NCBI GenBank assembly: GCA_009746045.1
Contig: RPFO01001231.1
Span: 37,501 to 60,000, forward strand
Reading direction: 5' to 3'
Origin: Mesostigma viride
Taxonomy: Eukaryota > Streptophyta > Mesostigmatophyceae > Mesostigmatales > Mesostigmataceae
Length of the DNA stretch: 22,500 nt
Program-made: the position numbers and the translations under genes
Shown: positions 17,211 through 22,500 of the stretch, in pieces
Numbering within the stretch: position 1 is the first letter of the stretch
Layout of the letters: every line of letters starts with the position of its first letter
Notes under the pieces: generated by a model
What the model saw: the letters and a program-made list of their open reading frames with translations, nothing else
What the model was told of the DNA's origin: nothing
Database searches by the model: none

Positions 17211-18458
17211 ATGATTAGACGATTTGTGTCTATATGTATTCAATTAATAGAAGATTTATTGATTGGAGGATGGAATTCTATTTGGTATTATTTATTTCCT
17301 ATTATGCATCCTAGATGTGCTAATTGGTGGTCTGTAGCGCGTTGGTTGCAATGGTTAACATTTTTATGGTTATCCATTGGTCTTATAGTACTTTGTTCTG
17401 CCTCATATCCTTCGGCGCAATTTGAATTCAATGATGGTTTATATTATGTAAAACGTCAATTATTGTGGACAATTCTAGGTATTTTAGAATTTAATTTATT
17501 AACTAGATTATTAATAAAAGATATATTAAAAATTTCTTCTTTAGGGATTATTTTTTCTTTTCTTTGTCTTTTGTTAACTTTTCCGATGGGAATTTCAGTC
17601 AATGGTGCTAGTAGATGGATTGCTATTGGTCCCATATTATTGCAACCATCTGAAATTATTAAGCCTTTTTTAATTCTTCAAAGTTCTTATATATTTTCTC
17701 AATGGGATAATATATCTTATAGTAAAAAGATTTTTTGGGTCATTTTATTCATTTCTATAATTGGATCAATATTAATTCAACCTAATTTAAGTACAGCTTC
17801 CTTATGTGGAGCAATAATTTGGTTAGTAGCTCTTACTGCAGGAATTCATTGGTTTTATTTAAATAGCATACTTTCTATTGGTGCAGTTACAGCTTTAATT
17901 AGTTTAGGTTCACAAGAATATCAAAGACAAAGAATTATTTCTTTTTTGAATCCATGGGCCAATCCGACTAGTATAGGATATCAATTAGTTCAAAGTTTAT
18001 TAGCTGTTGGTTCTGGTCGTTTGACAGGTTCTGGCATAAGTTGTTCTTATCAAAAACTTTTTTATTTACCGATACAATATACTGATTTTATTTTTTCAGT
18101 ATTTTCTGAAGAATTTGGTTTGTTGGGTGCTTTTTTATTTATTTCTTTATTAATAATTTATTTTAGTTTAGGAATGATTGTTGTATTAAGTAATAAATCT
18201 AAAGTCAATCGTTTATTAGCTCTCGGTTGTATCATGGTACTGGTAGGACAATCTTTGATTAATATAGGAGTATCAGTTGGTATTTTACCTACTACTGGAT
18301 TACCATTGCCTTTTTTTAGTTATGGTGGCAATTCTATATTGGCAACTTTTTTTGTATCCGCCATTCTTATTAGAGTTGCTATTGAAACAGAAATAGATAA
18401 TAGGATAAATATTTTTTCTTTATTAAATAAACAATCAATTTTTTATTGGTTTAAATAA
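17211..18458 (+). CDS. ftsW: Cell division protein FtsW (SEDS glycosyltransferase family)
   Basis: The 415-residue protein is FtsW, the SEDS-family peptidoglycan polymerase of the bacterial septum. About ten membrane helices are visible, starting near residue 47 after a long N-terminal tail with the cyanobacteria-like WLQWLTFLWL. Conserved elements are SVNGASRWI (129-137), QPSE (145-148), AVGSGRLTGSG (265-275), TDFIFSVFSEE with the catalytic-loop Asp292, and GVSVGILPTTGLPLPFFSYG (353-372). The key acidic residue and the PTTGLPLPFFSYGG signature are intact, suggesting a functional polymerase rather than a relic. minD follows 113 nt downstream. The first in-frame ATG was chosen; a shorter start at Met32 is possible. 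Few plastid genomes retain this gene. Confidence 0.95.
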   Translation: MIRRFVSICIQLIEDLLIGGWNSIWYYLFPIMHPRCANWWSVARWLQWLTFLWLSIGLIVLCSASYPSAQFEFNDGLYYVKRQLLWTILGILEFNLLTRLLIKDILKISSLGIIFSFLCLLLTFPMGISVNGASRWIAIGPILLQPSEIIKPFLILQSSYIFSQWDNISYSKKIFWVILFISIIGSILIQPNLSTASLCGAIIWLVALTAGIHWFYLNSILSIGAVTALISLGSQEYQRQRIISFLNPWANPTSIGYQLVQSLLAVGSGRLTGSGISCSYQKLFYLPIQYTDFIFSVFSEEFGLLGAFLFISLLIIYFSLGMIVVLSNKSKVNRLLALGCIMVLVGQSLINIGVSVGILPTTGLPLPFFSYGGNSILATFFVSAILIRVAIETEIDNRINIFSLLNKQSIFYWFK

Positions 18459-18484
18459 AGTAATTTTTTATTTTTCTTTTCTTT

Positions 18485-18513
18485 TTCATTATTATTTTCT
18501 ATCCAATAATGAA
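18485..18513 (+). terminator. Stem-loop between ftsW and minD
   Basis: TTCATTATT (18485-18493) and AATAATGAA (18505-18513) are perfect 9-bp complements with an 11-nt loop, 26 nt after the ftsW stop. It may form the 3' end of ftsW mRNA or a processing point before minD. It is mostly A-T pairs, so stability is modest. Confidence 0.4.
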
Positions 18514-18571
18514 TTAAACAATGTGATGAATATTCAAAAAAAATGTAATGAATTTATAAAAAGAGAAAGTA

Positions 18572-19432
18572 ATGATAGAACAAATAAATAAAGATGGGGA
18601 AAAAAAAAATTCGACAGATACAAGAACGATTGTCATTACTTCTGGAAAAGGTGGTGTAGGAAAAACAACTACCACTGCAAATTTGGGTATGTCGATAGCA
18701 AGATTAGGTTATAAAGTCGCTTTAATTGATGCTGATGTTGGTTTAAGAAATTTAGATTTATTATTAGGACTTGAAAATCGTGTAATTTATACAGCCATGG
18801 AAGTTTTTGAAGGAGAATGTTGTCTTGATCAAGCATTAATTAGGGATAAACGATGGAGTAATTTAGCTTTGTTGGCCATTTCTAAAACAAGGCAAAGATA
18901 TCATTTAACAAGAAGAAATATGGAAATGCTTGTAGACTCTATAAGGTTAAGAAATTATAATTTTATTCTTATAGATTGTCCTGCGGGTATTGATGTAGGT
19001 TTTGTAAATGCTGTTGCACCAGCTGAAGAAGCAGTAGTAGTAACAACTCCTGAAATTACATCGATTAGAGATGCTGATAGAGTAGCTGGTTTATTAGAAG
19101 CTAGTGGCATTTATGAAGTGAAACTTTTGGTAAATCGTGTCAGACCAGATATGATTCAAAAAAATGATATGTTATCAGTTAGAGATGTTCAAGAAATGTT
19201 AGGCATTCCTCTTTTGGGAGCTATTCCTGAAGATACAAATGTAATTGTTTCTACTAATCGTGGACAACCATTAGTTTTGAATAAAAAACTTACTTTATCA
19301 GGTATATCTTTTGAAAATGCGGCGAGAAGATTAGTCGGTAGAAAAGAGTATTTGGTGAATTTAGAAACTGGTAATAAAGGTTTATTGAAGCGTGTACAAC
19401 AATTTCTGACCGGTTCCGAAGAAAATGTGTGA
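18572..19432 (+). CDS. minD: Septum site-determining ATPase MinD
   Basis: MinD (286 residues) is the membrane-associated ATPase that, with MinE and MinC or their plastid partners, restricts the FtsZ ring to mid-plastid. The deviant Walker A GKGGVGKTT is at 25-33 with the signature Lys26 and Lys31. Switch I follows at DADVGLRNLD (53-62) and Walker B at FILIDCP (131-137). The C-terminal GLLKRVQQFL forms the amphipathic membrane-targeting helix. Some 15 extra N-terminal residues precede the conserved TIVITSG strand. GAGAAAG just before the ATG supports the start. Plants encode MinD in the nucleus, so the plastid copy is ancestral. A long imperfect hairpin follows. Confidence 0.97.
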   Translation: MIEQINKDGEKKNSTDTRTIVITSGKGGVGKTTTTANLGMSIARLGYKVALIDADVGLRNLDLLLGLENRVIYTAMEVFEGECCLDQALIRDKRWSNLALLAISKTRQRYHLTRRNMEMLVDSIRLRNYNFILIDCPAGIDVGFVNAVAPAEEAVVVTTPEITSIRDADRVAGLLEASGIYEVKLLVNRVRPDMIQKNDMLSVRDVQEMLGIPLLGAIPEDTNVIVSTNRGQPLVLNKKLTLSGISFENAARRLVGRKEYLVNLETGNKGLLKRVQQFLTGSEENV

Positions 19433-19518
19433 ATTGGAATTTCCATTCATGTATTTTATTTAATTTTTTTTATATATTGTTTCTATATGCTACGTCAGCA
19501 ATTTTGTTTACAAATATT

Positions 19519-19584
19519 GATTGATTGACTAATCAATAAATAAATGTAATAAATAATATTTATCTATTATTTAGTCAATCAATC
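19519..19584 (+). terminator. Long imperfect hairpin 3' of minD
   Basis: Bases 19519-19532 pair perfectly with 19571-19584 (14 bp). After two mismatches and with one more further in, pairing continues through 19535-19547 with 19556-19568 to an 8-nt loop. It begins 86 nt after the minD stop and is the best candidate for the end of the minD transcript. Confidence 0.6.
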
Positions 19585-19990
19585 TCATTTTTATTTTTTG
19601 TAAAAATTGTTTGTTTCAATAAAAAAGTGATTCTTTAACAATTTATTAATATATTTTAAAAGTAATAAATATATATATGTGTGTGTTTAATAATATTTAT
19701 AAATTTTAAAATAGAATTTCAAATTTATGTTATCTAAAAAATCTTTTAATAAATTGTTTTTCAAAACATATAGTGTTGTCAAAATTTCTTTCTTGTTTTT
19801 TAGTATTAAATATTTACATAATTCAATTGTTAAGATTTTGATATAAGAACACCTACTTTATCTAGAAATAATTCAAAACAATCTCTATGATCAAAAGAAG
19901 ATCAAGTAAATAGATATAAGATCAAGAAACCATTGTCAACGAAATGTGAATTTTTCTAGAAGAGATAATGTCAATTTATAATCACATGTA

Positions 19991-20173
19991 AAAGAAATTC
20001 CGAATGAAGAGCCAGGTTACTTTGTTTTTCCATAAAGAAAACTATACCGGCTCTAGCTCTAGGTTCATGCGGAAGATTCATTCTAGTATACAAATTACCA
20101 GATAGAGTTGCGAGGTGACTATTACTCTCGCGATTATCCTCTTTCGCAACCGGGACTTGTAAAGACATTCTTT
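19991..20173. ncRNA. Unidentified GC-richer, stem-rich block (possible structured RNA)
   Basis: By hand count 20041-20160 is 44% G+C, against 14% for 20221-20340. On the plus strand nested stems are visible. TTCCG (19998-20002) pairs with CGGAA (20070-20074), and ATGAA (20004-20008) with TTCAT (20064-20068). GAGCC (20009-20013) pairs with GGCTC (20049-20053), GGT with ACC (20046-20048), capped by GTTTTTC/GAAAAC. A second domain has GTTGCGA (20107-20113) with TCGCAAC (20144-20150). AAAGAA (19991) could close with TTCTTT (20168). The minus strand also has a 65-codon open frame (19971-20168) with unfamiliar product MSLQVPVAKEDNRESNS... Strand and nature are unresolved; a non-coding RNA is my preferred reading. 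Confidence 0.35.
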
Positions 20174-20916
20174 GTAAAATTTTTGTAAAAAAAATTGTAC
20201 ACTTTTTTATTCCAACTTTGGATTGGCAAAATATAAAATTTATTTTTAAAATAATAAGATGAAGTTCAGAATAGATTTTAAAATTTTATAATATTAAAAG
20301 AAAATACAAAAAATTTCTTTCTTTTTATTCTGCAAAATTTAAACTTTTAAAGAATTTCTATCCAAAATTTTTACTAAATAATCTAAGAGCAAATGTATTT
20401 GCTTCTAATTAAATTTTCGAAAATCTATTTATTTATTACCATTTACAATTAAAAATATAGAAGAAAAAACTTCTTTTTATCTTCTTCTAATGTAATCATT
20501 ATGCCTACTGAAAAAAATAGAATTGCTTGGCTACTATTTTATATAATATCTAGATGATATTAATTAAGAAATTTATTGTAGCAATAGAATTGTTTATTTT
20601 TAATAGAAATAATTGCAGATATATTTTGCTTTGTACTGATAATAAAGTTAAAAATATTCAAACCAGTTTATCCATTTGCATTTTATGTGCTATATCTTAT
20701 GCACTTATTAAAAAAATACAACAAACTTTCCAATTATCTTCAAAATTTGCTGCTTCCTGTTCATAGGTTTATAAAGAAATTCTAGAACAGGAATAAAATG
20801 ATTTAATTACACTCACTTTCAAAACAAATAAAAAATGTTCTATTATCTAATGTCTTAATAACTTAATTTTTTGAATACTCTAAGTTTTCAACTTTATAAA
20901 TTTTTTAGATTTGAAT

Positions 20917-22440
20917 TTACATAATTTGGCTATTTGAACGAATTATTTCTAAATGTTCTATAATAGCATTTGTTTTTAAATCATAAATTTGAGTAAGAAT
21001 TCTAGGATAAATACCAATTCCTATTACAGGAACTAATAAACAACTAATAATAAAAATTTCTCTTGCACTTGCATCAATTAAATTATTAACCTTCAATAAT
21101 TTCAAATTTTCAGATCCATAAAATACTTGACGTAACATAGATAATAAATAAATTGGAGTTACAATAATACCTATTGCTTCTAAAAAGGTAATGATACCTC
21201 TAAATTCTATAGAATAAGCATTACTATTAGCAAATCCTAAAAATACCATTAATTCTGCAACAAATCCACTCATACCTGGCAAAGCTAATGATGCTAATGA
21301 ACATGTCGTAAACATTGCAAATATTTTAGGCATGTATTTTGCAATACCACCCATATCTTCTAAAATTAGAGTACGTGTGCGATCATAAGTAGTTCCAGCT
21401 AGAAAAAATAAACTGGCTCCAATTAGCCCATGAGATACCATTTGTAACATTGCACCACTCAATCCAATGTCTGTGAAAGAACTAATACCAATTAATACAA
21501 AACCCATATGTGAAATAGAGGAGTAAGCAATTTTTCTTTTGATATTTCTTTGTGCAAAAGAAGTCAATGCAGCGTATATTATATTAATAACTCCAATGAT
21601 AGCTAGATATGGTGCAAAATAAATATGTGCATTAGGCAACATATTCATATTAATTCTAATAAGTGCATATCCTCCCATTTTCAATAAAATACCTGCTAAT
21701 AACATGCAAGTACTATAATGTGCTTCTCCATGTGTATCAGGTAACCATGTATGTACAGGAAAAGCAGGCAATTTTACTGCATATGCAATTAAAAAGCAAA
21801 TATAGAATAATATTTCTAAATTAATTGGATATTCTTTTTCTCCTAATATTTGCATATCAAATGACATATTTTCGCCATAAAATGCCATACCAAAAGCTGC
21901 TATTAAAATAAATATGGATCCTAAAGCTGTATAAAGAATAAATTTTGTTGCTGCATATAATCTTTTTTTACCACCCCAAATAATCAACAATATATAAATT
22001 GGAATTAATTCCAATTCCCACATTAGGAAAAATAGTAGTAGATCTTGAGAGGCAAATACGCCTAGTTGACCGCTATACATAGCGAGCATTAAAAAATAAA
22101 ACAATTTCGCATTTTTTTGAATAGGCCAAGCGCCTAACATAGCTAAAGTTGTGATAAAACCTGTCAATAAAATTAAAGGAATGGATAATCCATCTATTCC
22201 TAAACGCCAATGGAAATTAATCGAAGAAATCCATTCATAATCATCTATTAATTGAAGAGATGTATCTTGAATATTATATTTATATCCAAATATATAAGAA
22301 ATTAATAAAAAATCTAAAAGACCTATTCCTAGTGCATACCATCGGACATTTTTGCCATTTTCATCTGGAATGAATGGTATCAATAAACCAGCTAAAATTG
22401 GTAACATTACAATACTTGTAATCCAAGGAAAATTATTCAT
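20917..22440 (-). CDS. ndhD: NAD(P)H dehydrogenase-like complex subunit 4
   Basis: NdhD (507 residues) is an antiporter-like proton-pumping subunit of the thylakoid NDH membrane arm (ND4/NuoM family). Some fourteen membrane helices run the length. Signature parts are [20 protein letters not shown] (about 76-95), [18 protein letters not shown] with the membrane glutamate, [20 protein letters not shown] with lysine and histidine of the channel, and [16 protein letters not shown]. Length matches the plastid norm (about 500). The start is a genomic ATG, whereas in many angiosperms ndhD begins with ACG corrected by RNA editing. It stands apart from the ndhH-E operon and has no psaC next to it within the window. 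Confidence 0.98.
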   Translation of the reverse strand: MNNFPWITSIVMLPILAGLLIPFIPDENGKNVRWYALGIGLLDFLLISYIFGYKYNIQDTSLQLIDDYEWISSINFHWRLGIDGLSIPLILLTGFITTLAMLGAWPIQKNAKLFYFLMLAMYSGQLGVFASQDLLLFFLMWELELIPIYILLIIWGGKKRLYAATKFILYTALGSIFILIAAFGMAFYGENMSFDMQILGEKEYPINLEILFYICFLIAYAVKLPAFPVHTWLPDTHGEAHYSTCMLLAGILLKMGGYALIRINMNMLPNAHIYFAPYLAIIGVINIIYAALTSFAQRNIKRKIAYSSISHMGFVLIGISSFTDIGLSGAMLQMVSHGLIGASLFFLAGTTYDRTRTLILEDMGGIAKYMPKIFAMFTTCSLASLALPGMSGFVAELMVFLGFANSNAYSIEFRGIITFLEAIGIIVTPIYLLSMLRQVFYGSENLKLLKVNNLIDASAREIFIISCLLVPVIGIGIYPRILTQIYDLKTNAIIEHLEIIRSNSQIM

Positions 22441-22500
22441 AATAAAAATTCTACAAATAAGTAAAGTGATAAAGTATTCCAGACTCAGATCAAGTTGAAT
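22441..22500. other. Upstream flank of ndhD, cut by window end
   Basis: Sixty bases upstream of ndhD. TTGATC occurs on the minus strand but without a properly spaced -10, so no promoter is called. No gene is visible. Confidence 0.4.

Larger units (their letters stand above)
19433..20916. other. 1.5-kb region without a recognised gene
   Basis: This is the longest gene-free stretch of the window. It holds the minD 3' hairpin (19519-19584), an (AT)n-(GT)n microsatellite near 19672-19687, the GC-richer structured block at 19991-20173, and a small AGCAAAT/ATTTGCT hairpin at 20398-20413. A 70-codon plus frame at 20554-20766 and an 18-codon frame from 20502 (MPTEKNRIAW...) match nothing I know and have no ribosome binding site. 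No tRNA, psaC, rnpB, ssrA or SRP RNA motif was found by eye. Confidence 0.5.

Noticed and set aside
19991-20173. Group II intron domain V, RNase P RNA, tmRNA or SRP RNA in the structured block
   Set aside because: The GAGCC...GGCTC stem lacks the domain V bulge and tetraloop pattern, and the core motifs of RNase P, tmRNA (T-arm) and SRP (GGAAGCAGC-like loop) are not seen on either strand.
20502-20558. 18-codon frame beginning MPTEKNRIAW as a possible small photosystem or cytochrome b6f peptide
   Set aside because: Does not resemble psaM, petL, petN, psbT or ycf12 products that I know; too short to judge alone.
20554-20766. 70-codon plus frame in the gene desert
   Set aside because: No recognisable motif, no ribosome binding site, composition like the surrounding spacer.

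Overview
This window is plastid DNA from an early-diverging streptophyte green alga. It carries a 5S rRNA, tRNA-Arg(ACG), seven ndh genes, rps15, rpl32, ccsA and the dark-operative protochlorophyllide reductase genes chlN and chlL, all in plastid-like order and strongly AT-rich. It also carries genes that land-plant plastids have lost: rpoZ, ycf20, ftsW, minD and (outside bryophytes) cysT. No introns are visible; ndhA is one uninterrupted frame, unlike in land plants. rps15 and a ycf1-chlN-chlL neighbourhood point to streptophytes. The ancestral extras and low GC resemble a Mesostigma- or Chlorokybus-grade alga, with Mesostigma the closer guess from memory. I could not run a search to confirm this.

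Layout. (1) 1-350: end of the rRNA operon (5S rRNA, trnR-ACG), probably at or near an inverted-repeat/small-single-copy junction. (2) 956-2914: ndhF on the minus strand. (3) 3300-7801: rps15 followed by ndhH-ndhA-ndhI-ndhG-ndhE on the plus strand, closed by an 18-bp perfect hairpin. (4) 8318-10111: ycf20, a 261-codon gene that I read as FtsQ/DivIB-like, and rpoZ. (5) 10223-13343: trnL-UAG (minus), rpl32, cysT and a very short ycf1. (6) 13329-15840: a 72-nt near-perfect palindrome overlapping the end of ycf1, then chlN and chlL on the minus strand. (7) 16019-19432: ccsA, trnN-GUU (minus), ftsW and minD. (8) 19433-20916: 1.5 kb without a recognised gene, containing a GC-richer block with nested stems. 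(9) 20917-22440: ndhD on the minus strand.

How the genes work together. The ndh genes encode membrane (A, D, E, F, G) and connecting-arm (H, I) subunits of the thylakoid NDH complex. chlL and chlN give two of the three subunits of light-independent protochlorophyllide reductase. CcsA attaches haem to c-type cytochromes, CysT imports sulfate, Ycf1 is a protein-import (TIC) subunit and RpoZ is the omega subunit of the plastid RNA polymerase. FtsW (septal peptidoglycan polymerase family), MinD (division-site placement) and the FtsQ-like protein form a partial bacterial division set still encoded in the plastid. That set is the most interesting biology here, together with the unidentified structured block near 20.0-20.2 kb. 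Most transcription units end in a strong inverted repeat, as expected for plastid 3'-end stabilisation.
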